From positions 1 through 64,000 of the forward strand of contig SFBL01000083.1 in assembly GCA_007095785.1 (NCBI GenBank): a stretch of DNA of 64,000 nt, written 5' to 3'. The translations under genes were made by a program, and so were the position numbers. This document shows, piece after piece, positions 27,604-36,146 of this stretch. Origin of the DNA: Microcystis aeruginosa Ma_SC_T_19800800_S464. Lineage in GTDB: Bacteria > Cyanobacteriota > Cyanobacteriia > Cyanobacteriales > Microcystaceae. The notes under the pieces are model-generated. The model was given only the letters and a program-made list of their open reading frames with translations. It was not told the origin of the DNA and searched no databases. The first letter of the stretch is position 1; every line of letters starts with the position of its first letter.

Positions 27604-28041
27604 CTATTTTTCAGCCGGGGGAAACCAATTATCATCTAATGTTTGTTCGAGGGATATATGAGCGTCTGAATTGAGGGAAAAAAGCTGAGAAACCGATTTA
27701 ATCGCCACTGGATAAACTTTATCATACATAGCAGCTAATTCTGGCCGTAAGCTGGGACTGTCTTCTAAACGATGCTGAATTTGTGCGCGAAAATTGACTA
27801 TTTCTGCCGCCCAATGATTACCTGACCGTTTTTTTTCTTCTTGCCAATAAGCCAGCTTTAAAAGATGTTCGATAAGACGGGTTAACAGACTCATTAAAAC
27901 TCGTCTATCACTTTTCCCCATACTCTCGATTTCTTCAATTAAATTATCCCAATCCACCTGCTCAAAATTACGCTCTCGTAACTGTTTTACCGTCTCTTTT
28001 AGCCATTGATTATAATCAGTTTCGTAGGCAGTTGAGGACAT
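27604..28041 (-). CDS. DUF29 family protein
   Basis: A 145-residue helical protein from ATG 28041 (the frame is open to 28062). The DUF29 pattern is clear: YETDYNQWLKETVKQLRERN, VDWDNLIEEIESMGKSDRR, LLTRLIEHLLKLAYWQEEKK and GNHWAAEIVNFRAQIQHRL. Function unknown. It is a paralogue of the gene at 15720. The 480 bases upstream (28042-28520) hold no gene I can support. Confidence 0.85.
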   Translation of the reverse strand: MSSTAYETDYNQWLKETVKQLRERNFEQVDWDNLIEEIESMGKSDRRVLMSLLTRLIEHLLKLAYWQEEKKRSGNHWAAEIVNFRAQIQHRLEDSPSLRPELAAMYDKVYPVAIKSVSQLFSLNSDAHISLEQTLDDNWFPPAEK

Positions 28042-28487
28042 AAGACCTCTTGTAAAAATCAAAAATTGTTGTTGGGGTTAGGAGTCAGTAGCCAGTAGTC
28101 TCCGAGTCAGGAGAATTAAGAATGAATAATAATTAATTAAATGGTCTATTTACAGATTTTATGCAATTTAATCCTTATTTTTGCCGTTTTTGAACCCTGA
28201 AAAATTAATTATGCAAGAGGTTTATAATTTAACTCTCCATATAAAATTACTTAGGACTGGCTGCATAAATCTACTTTTGTTGGAGAGGAGAATTACGGTC
28301 AGTAAATTCTAGCAAATATACTCCATCCCCGTCTATTAAGAAATATTACAATAAACATGAGTAGATTGAGAAAGGTTAATGAGTTTATCCATTGACGGAT
28401 AAGAGTTTTCGGGCATTACAGTACATATGTATAGTAAAAGTTCAGACATATAGAAAAACTGGCGATTACGATTCACGACGGTTGTAG

Positions 28488-28508
28488 TAATGTATAATGT
28501 AATGTATA
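28488..28508 (+). promoter_or_regulatory. Probable promoter/operator of the vapBC pair
   Basis: Two direct copies of TAATGTATA (28488-28496 and 28500-28508), spaced 12 bases centre to centre, overlap a perfect TATAAT box (28493-28498). The box is placed to start transcription about 18 bases before the ATG at 28523. Ribbon-helix-helix antitoxins commonly bind such repeats over their own promoter. This also argues for the start at 28523 rather than 28490 or 28502. Confidence 0.5.
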
Positions 28509-28522
28509 TACTTAAACTGGCT

Positions 28523-28780
28523 ATGGTCAGCAAAATCCGCAAGCAAATTTATATCGAAGCCGAGCAGAATAATTTACTAAAAGAGAAAGCCCGACAGACG
28601 GGACTGAGTGAGGCCGAGATCATCCGACAGGCGATCGACCGACACATAATTTCCGTCAAATCTATCACCCCGAACTTGAGCGCTTGGGAGCGAGAAAAGG
28701 CCTTTATCGCCAGTCTAGAAAACCGCCCATCACAACCGGGTAAAAGGGATTGGCAACGAGAGGACCTCTATGAACGATAG
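28523..28780 (+). CDS. Ribbon-helix-helix antitoxin (VapB-like)
   Basis: An 85-residue protein with the CopG/Arc pattern: a short N-terminal strand (KIRKQIYIEAEQ), then helices LLKEKARQTGLSEAEIIRQA, and an extended C-terminal toxin-binding part (AWEREKAFIASLENRP, RDWQREDLYER). It binds DNA as a dimer and neutralises the PIN toxin encoded next; the stop overlaps the toxin start by 11 bases. The frame runs back to 28490, but the promoter-like sequence overlaps that extension. Confidence 0.8.
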   Translation: MVSKIRKQIYIEAEQNNLLKEKARQTGLSEAEIIRQAIDRHIISVKSITPNLSAWEREKAFIASLENRPSQPGKRDWQREDLYER

Positions 28781-29210
28781 AGTCCTGCTCGATACCAATA
28801 TCTTGGTCTATCTCTACGATATCGCCGAGAAAAGCAAACGGGAACGGGCATTAACCGTTGTCGATGACCTGATCCGCACGGCCCGTGCCGTCATCAGCCC
28901 CCAGGTGACGGGAGAATTCTTTCAAGCCGTCACCCGCAGCCGTCGCCCCCTGCTAACCCACGAAGAAGCCCTGGCCCGCATCCGTCAATATCTAACAGCC
29001 TGTGAGGTAGTTCCGATCACCGAGTTGATCGTTCTGGAAGCCACCCGTGGAGTAGAAAGTTACCGGTTTTCCTACTGGGATGCCCAGATCTGGGCGACCG
29101 CTCGCTTAAATCAAATCACCACGGTCTATAGCGAGGATTTTAATTCCAGGGCTACCATTGAGGGAATTCATTTCGTCAACCCCCTGAACGATAATTTTCT
29201 GCTGCCGTGA
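28770..29210 (+). CDS. VapC-type PIN-domain toxin
   Basis: A 146-residue PIN-domain ribonuclease. Asp in MNDRVLLDTNILVYLYD (residue 8), Glu in QVTGEFFQAVT (near 49), Asp in YRFSYWDAQIWATA (near 110) and Asp in TVYSEDFNSRATI (near 128) give a complete acidic site. It is intact, the second gene of a type II toxin-antitoxin unit. Confidence 0.88.
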   Translation: MNDRVLLDTNILVYLYDIAEKSKRERALTVVDDLIRTARAVISPQVTGEFFQAVTRSRRPLLTHEEALARIRQYLTACEVVPITELIVLEATRGVESYRFSYWDAQIWATARLNQITTVYSEDFNSRATIEGIHFVNPLNDNFLLP

Positions 29211-29247
29211 TCGAACGGCGGCGACAAAAAACTTTTTGCCGCAAGCC

Positions 29248-29586
29248 CTATCTAGGAGAAGCCGAATTTTGTTCAAAAGTTAACTCCTCTAATACTTCCG
29301 TAACCAATTTGCCGTTGGCTAAACGCTTTAAACTTCTAATCTGAATATTTACTTGGGGAGTTTCTTCTAACTGTTCAATCAAAAAATCTGCATATTTGAT
29401 TATCGCCTCACGCGCCGCACTTTTTTTAGTCCAAACTCGCGCCATTTCTAACATATTAGTAACCCCAATAAACTCCTCTCCTTCCCCATCTAAACTATAA
29501 TTAGCCGCATAGGTGTTAGCAGTAGGACACAACAATAAAACATAGCCTAAATGTCCTTTTGTTGGTGTGCCAAATCCTTTAGCCAT
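29248..29586 (-). CDS. Conserved hypothetical protein downstream of the transglutaminase operon
   Basis: A 112-residue soluble protein, MAKGFGTPTKGHLGYVLLLC at the start, a helical middle (MARVWTKKSAAREAIIKYAD) and a beta C-terminus (VNIQIRSLKRLANGKLVTEV). I do not recognise a family. It follows the transglutaminase gene by 12 bases on the same strand and is probably the last gene of that operon. Confidence 0.6.
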   Translation of the reverse strand: MAKGFGTPTKGHLGYVLLLCPTANTYAANYSLDGEGEEFIGVTNMLEMARVWTKKSAAREAIIKYADFLIEQLEETPQVNIQIRSLKRLANGKLVTEVLEELTFEQNSASPR

Positions 29587-29598
29587 AAAGAATTTTCC

Positions 29599-30465
29599 TC
29601 AAGATAACAAATCGAGCGCGATTGTCGATGATAGCTGAGATTCTATCACTTGATGACCGAGATTAACCGGTCGAGCATTTCCCTCTACTGGGGCGCAATA
29701 ACGGGGAATTGGGCTAGAAACGAGGCTAATATGACGGTCACTCACCGCTAATCCATGGGTAGGATCATAACCTTTCCAGCCGCCCCCCGGCAAATACACC
29801 TCCACCCAAGCGTGTAAATGTCTTTCTTCTTGGTCTAAATCTCCTTCTTGATAGCCACTGACAAAACGGGAAGCTAATCCCACACAGCGACACACATCCA
29901 TAAATAAAACCACAAAATCACGACAGGAACCCTGCTTATTTTTCCAAGTGTTTCCGGGTAGGTAGGGTTCCCCGGTAAGACGAATAATTTGCTGACAATT
30001 TCGGTAAATTTTGTCATTGAGATTAAATAGGAAAGATAGCACCTGTCCTTCGGTTTCCTGCATAATTTCTTGGGCTAATGCTGCCATATCAGGGTCATTA
30101 GCTAACCCATAAAATTGTCTGTAGGGTTGTAATTGACTATGGAGAGAAATGGGATAATCAAAGGGTAAACAGGTCGCCCAAGGTTCCAACAAATACTGAA
30201 AAGGATTAACCCCATGGGTTTCCACTTCACTGACCACATCAATCAATAATTCTTCTGTCGGTTGATTAAACCAAATTTGTAAACAAGAATTGCCATCGAG
30301 GTCGATAATATTAGTTATCGTTAAAGGTTCTGGGTTAATTTTGAGGGTAAACTCTCGCAAAGTTTGCCCACCATCGGATTTTGGTCGCAAGCGCAGCAGA
30401 TGAGGCGATAAAATCACGGGTTGATTATAGAAATAGTTGGTTTGATGCCGAATGTGATAACGCAT
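29599..30465 (-). CDS. Transglutaminase-like cysteine peptidase (Anbu-linked operon)
   Basis: A 288-residue protein with the bacterial transglutaminase-like N domain (MRYHIRHQTNYFYNQPVILS) and a catalytic core: Cys in KQGSCRDFVVLFMDVCR (near residue 178), His in ERHLHAWVEVYLPGGGW (near 220) and Asp in GYDPTHGL (near 235). Such proteins act as peptidases or amidases. With alpha-E and circularly permuted ATP-grasp proteins and Anbu they form a conserved gene set proposed to attach and cleave peptide linkages. Its ATG shares one base with the stop of the alpha-E gene upstream. Confidence 0.9.
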   Translation of the reverse strand: MRYHIRHQTNYFYNQPVILSPHLLRLRPKSDGGQTLREFTLKINPEPLTITNIIDLDGNSCLQIWFNQPTEELLIDVVSEVETHGVNPFQYLLEPWATCLPFDYPISLHSQLQPYRQFYGLANDPDMAALAQEIMQETEGQVLSFLFNLNDKIYRNCQQIIRLTGEPYLPGNTWKNKQGSCRDFVVLFMDVCRCVGLASRFVSGYQEGDLDQEERHLHAWVEVYLPGGGWKGYDPTHGLAVSDRHISLVSSPIPRYCAPVEGNARPVNLGHQVIESQLSSTIALDLLS

Positions 30466-31466
30466 TAAGTTGTTAATTGGGATTGATATTGAAAGTTATT
30501 TACTGGCAGAGGTGGGGCAAGTTCGGGATTAAAAACAAAGAAAGTTTCTGTCATTTTTATTCCCACATCATTAACTCTTTTTTGAATATGGTCGAGGAAT
30601 TCATGCAATCCCATTTCAATAATATCCTCGATAGTTAAATAACTCATTTCCGCACAAAGTCGCCCTAAACTTCTTTCTACCGAATTCCCCCAAGTTCCTA
30701 TAGGAGTACCAGTAACTTGATGCACACAGTGGTCTAATTCCCGCAGACAAAAGTGAATTGAACGAGGAAATTCTCGATTAAGAATTAAAAATTCGGCTAC
30801 GTCACTAGGAGTAATCCGTCGTTGACATTTACGATACATTTCGTAGGCACTCACGGACCGCAGTAAAGCAATCCATTGAATTTGGTCTAGAGAAGTTCCT
30901 ACCCATTGAGCGGAAGGCAAGAGATAATAGTATTTAACATCAAGAATTCTGGCGGTTTTATCGGCGCGTTCCTGTAATCTTCCCATAACGCCAAAATGCC
31001 AACCTTCATTATGAGTCATCGTCGCATCCATTACCCCCGCAAAACGGTGACTAGCCAATTTAACTTGGGTAAAAAAGTTCGGTAAAGTAGTTTGAGGATG
31101 GTAAGAGGAAGCATCTTTTACCATCAAGAAAAAACCATTAACCTGTTCCCACATTTCCGAAGAAATAATCTCGCGAACTGACCGAGCATTTTCTCGCGCC
31201 CAGCGCAAACAAGAGATAATTGAGTTACTATATTCCGTGTCAAATGTCAAGAAATTGATCACATTTTCTGCGGTGGCTGTGCCGTAACGTTTCTTGAATT
31301 GTTCTAAATCTCCCGTGGTTAAAACCAAAGGTTCCCACTGTTGCAAAACACTGGTAGGTACATCTAACATTAAATTAAGATTAACATCCATAAATCGGGC
31401 GACATTTTCCGCCCGTTCAATATAGCGATTTAACCAATAAATTGAATCAGCAACTCTACTAAGCAT
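30465..31466 (-). CDS. Alpha-E domain protein
   Basis: A 333-residue all-helical protein of the alpha-E family. The start MLSRVADSIYWLNRYIERAE is the family's own, so ATG 31466 is chosen although the frame is open to 31574. ENARSVREIISSEMWEQVNG and MGRLQERADKTARILDVKYY are typical. Its biochemical role is not known. It is always found with circularly permuted ATP-grasp and transglutaminase genes, as here (order: ATP-grasp, alpha-E, transglutaminase). Confidence 0.9.
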   Translation of the reverse strand: MLSRVADSIYWLNRYIERAENVARFMDVNLNLMLDVPTSVLQQWEPLVLTTGDLEQFKKRYGTATAENVINFLTFDTEYSNSIISCLRWARENARSVREIISSEMWEQVNGFFLMVKDASSYHPQTTLPNFFTQVKLASHRFAGVMDATMTHNEGWHFGVMGRLQERADKTARILDVKYYYLLPSAQWVGTSLDQIQWIALLRSVSAYEMYRKCQRRITPSDVAEFLILNREFPRSIHFCLRELDHCVHQVTGTPIGTWGNSVERSLGRLCAEMSYLTIEDIIEMGLHEFLDHIQKRVNDVGIKMTETFFVFNPELAPPLPVNNFQYQSQLTT

Positions 31467-31555
31467 AATTAACGAGGAAAAAGTGAAAAGGGTAGGTTGG
31501 GTTAGGCGAGAATAATTTATGCAGTAACCCACCAAAATTTTGATTATTGTCCTGA

Positions 31556-32992
31556 TTACTTGGTTAAAACCCAAGTGTCTTTACTGCCACCACCTTGAGA
31601 AGAATTAACCACTAAAGAACCCTTTTTCAAAGCTACGCGAGTTAACCCCCCGGGATGCACATAAATTTCATCGCCCCGATGGAGAATATAGGGACGTAAA
31701 TCCACATGACGACCTTCAATTTCCGTGTCAATTAAAGTTGGAACCCGAGAAAGACTTAACACCGGTTGAGCGATATAATTGCGGGGATTAGCAGCAATGC
31801 GTGGCGCAAATTCTTCTCGTTCTTTCGAGGTAGATTGAGAACCGACTAACATCCCATAACCTCCCGATTCATTAGCAGCTTTCACCACTAATTTATCGAG
31901 ATTATTTAAGACATAATCTAAGTCCTTTTCTCGCCAACAAAGATAGGTGGGAACGTTATTTAAAATCGCTTCTTCTCCCAGATAATAACGAATCATATCG
32001 GGTACAAAAGCATAAATAACCTTATCATCGGCGACTCCCGTACCTGGAGCATTAGCTAAAGCGACACGGCCTTCCTGGAAAACTTTTAATAACCCTGGTA
32101 CACCTAACATCGAATCGGGACGAAAAACCGCCGGATCTAAGAAGTCATCATCGAGGCGACGATATACCACATCTACCCTTCTTAATCCCTTGGTGGTTTT
32201 CATTTGTAGATAACCATCAAAGACGACTAAATCACGCCCTTCCACTAATTCTACCCCCATTTGTTGGGCGATAAAAGAATGTTCAAAGTAGGCAGAATTA
32301 TAGGTTCCGGGGGTTAAAACCACCACGGTGGGATTAGGTAATTGGGGTGGGGCTAAATTGAGGAGAGTTTCCAACAGATGGGAAGGATAATCATCCACCG
32401 GTTTAACATTCATTGTCTGGAAAATATCGGGAAAGGTGCTTTTCATTACCCGACGATTTTCGAGGACATAGGAAATACCGGAAGGAACCCGCAAATTATC
32501 CTCTAAAACGTACCATTGACCATCTTTATCGCGGACTAAATCGGTTCCCGTGATGTGACACCAGATACCTCCGGCGGGTTTCAGTCCCAGACAGGGTTTC
32601 AGAAATCCCGTCGCTGAGGCGATTAATTCGGGGGGAATAATGCCATCTTTAATGATTAACTGGTCATTGTAGATATCCGAGAGAAAAAGATTGAGAGCTT
32701 TGATGCGTTGTTTCAGTCCTCTTTCCAAATAATCCCAGTCCTCAGCCGCGACAATTCGGGGAATAATATCAAAAGGAAAGATTTTTTCTACCCCTTGATT
32801 GTCGCTATAGACATTGAAAGTCACCCCCAATTCAAACAGGGCCGACTGGGCGGTTTCCCGGTGTTGTTGAAGTTCTTGGGGTGGCAGATTCTGCAACCAT
32901 TTGATTAAAGGGGACGAGTGGGGACGAGGTTGACCATCATCCAAGAATAGTTCGTCGTAGAAGCCTTCGGGATCGTAGGTATTTAATAGCAC
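31556..32992 (-). CDS. Circularly permuted ATP-grasp protein
   Basis: A 478-residue protein of the circularly permuted ATP-grasp type 2 group. The N-terminus (YDPEGFYDELFLDDGQPRPH) is followed by the fold-core segments DLVRDKDGQWYVLEDNLRVP, VLTPGTYNSAYFEHSFIA, LDKLVVKAANESGGYGML and HVDLRPYILHRGDEIYVHPG, which hold the ATP and metal positions. ATP-grasp enzymes of this group are predicted to form peptide (amide) bonds. It is the first gene of a leftward operon with alpha-E and transglutaminase genes. It is divergent from petB, with 238 bases between starts. Confidence 0.9.
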   Translation of the reverse strand: MLLNTYDPEGFYDELFLDDGQPRPHSSPLIKWLQNLPPQELQQHRETAQSALFELGVTFNVYSDNQGVEKIFPFDIIPRIVAAEDWDYLERGLKQRIKALNLFLSDIYNDQLIIKDGIIPPELIASATGFLKPCLGLKPAGGIWCHITGTDLVRDKDGQWYVLEDNLRVPSGISYVLENRRVMKSTFPDIFQTMNVKPVDDYPSHLLETLLNLAPPQLPNPTVVVLTPGTYNSAYFEHSFIAQQMGVELVEGRDLVVFDGYLQMKTTKGLRRVDVVYRRLDDDFLDPAVFRPDSMLGVPGLLKVFQEGRVALANAPGTGVADDKVIYAFVPDMIRYYLGEEAILNNVPTYLCWREKDLDYVLNNLDKLVVKAANESGGYGMLVGSQSTSKEREEFAPRIAANPRNYIAQPVLSLSRVPTLIDTEIEGRHVDLRPYILHRGDEIYVHPGGLTRVALKKGSLVVNSSQGGGSKDTWVLTK

Positions 32993-33230
32993 ACTGACCT
33001 CATTTCATACCTTACCTATTCCCAGTGTCGGACAATTGGCCCGATTTTTTGTAGCCTAGAAGACATTTTAAGGGAAATTTTAGGAAGTTAGCGGTTTTTC
33101 GTCCCTAGCGATCGCCGATTGATCCCCACCGGTGGAGAAACCTGACCAGAGCGAGAATTAGACCTGAAAACTGTGTTACATTTTTTAAAGGTCACACCTT
33201 AAATCTTTCATTTTTCTTACTGGTTACGCG

Positions 33231-33899
33231 ATGTTTACCAAACAAGTAACGGATTCTAAAGCCTATCAATGGTTTGAGGAACGCTTAGAAATTCAAGGGA
33301 TCGCTGATGATATCAGCACCAAATACGTTCCCCCCCACGTCAATATCTTCTACTGTCTGGGTGGTATCACCCTTGTGTGCTTCGTGATCCAGTTTGCCAC
33401 TGGTTTCGCCATGACCTTCTACTACAAACCCACTGTAGCAGAGGCCCTCTCCTCCGTACAGTACATCATGAACGAAGTTAACTTTGGTTGGTTAATTCGT
33501 TCTATCCATCGCTGGTCCGCCAGTATGATGGTATTAATGATGATCCTGCACGTTTTCCGCGTCTATCTGACCGGTGGCTTCAAAAAACCTCGCGAATTAA
33601 CCTGGGTAACTGGGGTTGTCCTGGCCGTGATCACCGTTAGCTTCGGTGTCACTGGTTACTCCTTACCCTGGGATCAGGTGGGTTACTGGGCGGTTAAAAT
33701 TGTTTCCGGTGTACCTGCTGCTATTCCCGTCGTCGGTGATCAACTCGTCACCCTGATGCGCGGTAGCGAAAGCGTCGGTCAAGCAACTTTAACCCGTTTC
33801 TACAGCTTACATACTTTTGTACTACCCTGGTCAATTGCGGTCTTCATGTTGCTACATTTCTTGATGATCCGTAAACAAGGCATTTCTGGGCCTCTATAA
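33231..33899 (+). CDS. petB: Cytochrome b6 (PetB)
   Basis: A 222-residue membrane subunit of the cytochrome b6f complex, which carries electrons between photosystem II (and respiratory donors) and plastocyanin or cytochrome c6. Cys42 (NIFYCLGG) is the covalent heme c-n site. The bis-His heme ligands are in [20 protein letters not shown] and [20 protein letters not shown]. Four transmembrane helices are evident. petD follows 51 bases later with a strong ribosome site (AGGAGA). Confidence 0.98.
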   Translation: MFTKQVTDSKAYQWFEERLEIQGIADDISTKYVPPHVNIFYCLGGITLVCFVIQFATGFAMTFYYKPTVAEALSSVQYIMNEVNFGWLIRSIHRWSASMMVLMMILHVFRVYLTGGFKKPRELTWVTGVVLAVITVSFGVTGYSLPWDQVGYWAVKIVSGVPAAIPVVGDQLVTLMRGSESVGQATLTRFYSLHTFVLPWSIAVFMLLHFLMIRKQGISGPL

Positions 33900-33950
33900 T
33901 TCAGAAAAATATCTCTGTCGATCCGAAATCATTTTTAGGAGACATTATCC

Positions 33951-34433
33951 ATGTCCACATTAAAAAAGCCCGATCTCAGCGATCCCGCTCTCCGCGCTAA
34001 GTTGGCTAAAGGTATGGGTCACAACTACTACGGTGAACCCGCTTGGCCTAACGATCTGCTCTATGTCTTCCCGGTGGTCATCTTTGGTACGATCGGACTC
34101 TGCACCGGTTTAGCGATTATGGATCCCACCATGATCGGCGAACCGGCCGATCCTTTCGCTACTCCCCTAGAAATTCTGCCAGAGTGGTATCTTTATCCCG
34201 TTTTCCAAATTCTCCGTATTCTTCCTAACAAACTCTTAGGTATTGCTTGCATGGCCGGCGTTCCCCTAGGCTTGATGTTAGTTCCTTTTATTGAAAGCGT
34301 CAATAAATTCCAAAATCCTTTCCGTCGTCCCGTCGCTACCGCTATCTTCCTATTTGGTACTGTGGTCACGATTTGGTTAGGTATTGGTGCCACTTTCCCC
34401 ATCGATACATCTTTAACTCTCGGTTTGTTCTAA
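33951..34433 (+). CDS. petD: Cytochrome b6f subunit IV (PetD)
   Basis: A 160-residue subunit IV with three transmembrane helices and the quinol-site motif [18 protein letters not shown] (Pro-Glu-Trp-Tyr). The N-terminus [20 protein letters not shown] is typical. It is co-transcribed with petB; a strong hairpin terminator follows 22 bases after the stop. Confidence 0.98.
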   Translation: MSTLKKPDLSDPALRAKLAKGMGHNYYGEPAWPNDLLYVFPVVIFGTIGLCTGLAIMDPTMIGEPADPFATPLEILPEWYLYPVFQILRILPNKLLGIACMAGVPLGLMLVPFIESVNKFQNPFRRPVATAIFLFGTVVTIWLGIGATFPIDTSLTLGLF

Positions 34434-34455
34434 GTTACTGAACGCCGCCGGTTTT

Positions 34456-34512
34456 TTGCCCACGCTTGTGATTCCTGACTTTGGAAGAGCGATCGTGGGC
34501 AATTTTAATTTT
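34456..34512 (+). terminator. Rho-independent terminator of petBD
   Basis: TTGCCCACG at 34456-34464 pairs with CGTGGGCAA at 34494-34502, followed directly by TTTTAATTTT. Only the plus-strand reading has the T tract after the stem, so it belongs to petD rather than to the convergent gene. Confidence 0.8.
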
Positions 34513-34520
34513 GATTTCCT

Positions 34521-35330
34521 CTAACGGGTAATTTGTTGTACCAAAGCGATAACATCACTGCGACTGAGTTTTTCCTTACCTAAAGCTAGGACTTCGAGAG
34601 TGCCATGGGCTAAAGCGAGGGGAATCTTACAAAAATCGAGTGCCGGCCCTTTCGGCAGCGATTGAGTGTAATAATCGGCTAATTTCAGATTACGACGGGC
34701 ATAATTATGAATATCACTCATTGTCCAACCCTGGGGCAGAAAACTTACCCCCCGGCGCCGATCCTCCCCGTGGTTGCGGGCAATATTAACCGCTTGTAAA
34801 CCCCGACCAAAACCGATGGCATAACTGCGATTAGTTTCGGTGCCATCGTACCAATTCCAGAGGTCAGACAGTAATAAACCCACGGCACCGGCCACACTAA
34901 AGGTATATTGATCTAATTCCACTTCTGTGCGAATATCCCAGTTATTCCCGGCCCAGTAGGCCATGCGATCGGCCATGGCCGCCGTGGCATCCCAAACCCG
35001 GGGGGCGATCGAATCCGGCGCTAACAGGGCCCATTCGCCAATTCTCAGGGTTACTTCTGGCAAAATCTCCCGATGGACTAAGCCAAAAGTAAAATCCTCT
35101 TTAGTAGAATTTTCAGTACCTGCTTGTAAATTCAGGCTAATTTGTCTTAATATCTGGGATTTACTGAAGTTATCTAGGTCGGGATGGTCTTCTACTTCAT
35201 CGATCGCCCTCATACAGAGATAAGCTGAGGCTACTGCCTCAAGCAGACGATCTGGTAAACGACTTATGGGAATATAAAAAGTTCGACTCGTTTCTTGCAG
35301 AATCGTTAAAGCATTATCGCGCAAATTCAT
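34521..35330 (-). CDS. Squalene/phytoene synthase family protein
   Basis: A 269-residue all-alpha prenyl transferase of the trans-head-to-head class. The first aspartate-rich motif is RAIDEVEDH (residues 42-48). The second site reads VNIARNHGEDRRRGVSFLP near residue 185, where classical enzymes have Asp after the Arg; Asn is there instead, but the following Glu-Asp is kept. TRTFYIPI-like residues near the N-terminus (TSRTFYIPISRLP) fit squalene synthase of cyanobacteria. It probably joins two farnesyl diphosphates for hopanoid or sterol-like lipids; a phytoene role is less likely. It is convergent with petBD. Confidence 0.75.
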   Translation of the reverse strand: MNLRDNALTILQETSRTFYIPISRLPDRLLEAVASAYLCMRAIDEVEDHPDLDNFSKSQILRQISLNLQAGTENSTKEDFTFGLVHREILPEVTLRIGEWALLAPDSIAPRVWDATAAMADRMAYWAGNNWDIRTEVELDQYTFSVAGAVGLLLSDLWNWYDGTETNRSYAIGFGRGLQAVNIARNHGEDRRRGVSFLPQGWTMSDIHNYARRNLKLADYYTQSLPKGPALDFCKIPLALAHGTLEVLALGKEKLSRSDVIALVQQITR

Positions 35331-35599
35331 TCAGTCCTCTCCTCACGCCAACTTAGGTAACTACGAGTTAAACCAATCAGACAGATCGGTTTAGGTGATT
35401 CCGATGTTCCTAAGACAAAGTTGCTGTCTATTGTAGTATTATTATCCAAAATTTCGAGATTATTCTCGAAAAAATCAAGCTTTAGGGTCTTCTTGACAAT
35501 TTTTCTTTCTGGTGTAGCTGAGGGACAATTACGGCAATTTTTCGAGATTACAGGCTTAAAAAACCGATTTTACCCTTTTTTAAGCAGTATTTTTTGGCT

Positions 35600-35824
35600 T
35601 CATGGCAGGGATTGAAAGGAGGTCACTTGTAAAACTGGCCCGATCATGGCCAGAGTCATCACATCTGAGCGAATTTGACCTATAACTGTCACTTTTACCT
35701 TTGTTTGGATTAATTCGGCGGTCGGTTCCATTAATTCGTAGGTTTGACCGTTATCGGCAATTAATGCCCAAGTTCCCGTGCCTATTTCGATTCTTTTTAC
35801 CTGACCCGTTACACTAATACTCAT
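35600..35824 (-). CDS. Small beta-rich conserved protein
   Basis: A 74-residue protein of mostly beta strands, MSISVTGQVKRIEIGTGTWA then LIADNGQTYELMEPTAELI, resembling small OB-like domains of the DUF5818 type. There is no signal peptide. It stands alone; 270 bases upstream of the prenyl synthase and 320 bases on the other side (35825-36146) show only a HIP1 site and a short repeat (CGACTGAGCTTCGCCG with CGACTGAGCATCGCCG). Confidence 0.55.
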   Translation of the reverse strand: MSISVTGQVKRIEIGTGTWALIADNGQTYELMEPTAELIQTKVKVTVIGQIRSDVMTLAMIGPVLQVTSFQSLP

Positions 35825-36146
35825 GCTTTAATTTCGCTGCTCGATGCGATCGCAGTTGTTGCCCCTGTCACAAGCATTCTATCGATATCTTTATCTTTCC
35901 TCGCTATTGATTGTCAATTTTGCTGGACTTGAACCCCATAAATCAGTTTTTTTTATCTAAAAAGCGATCGCCACTTCCGTCACCACCGCCAAGAGGGATG
36001 CCACAATTGACCACGGCTCGACTGAGCTTCGCCGCTCGACTGAGCATCGCCGAACGTCGGAACTTCCTGAAAATAGCTAAAATCCTAGACCCCAGACCCC
36101 ACATCCTGCCCCCACAAAAAACTTTTTCAGCAGACCCCAATTAAGC

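Noticed and set aside
28336-28542. A 68-codon minus-strand frame upstream of vapB
   Set aside because: It overlaps the vapBC promoter region, has low-complexity hydrophobic sequence and no family features.
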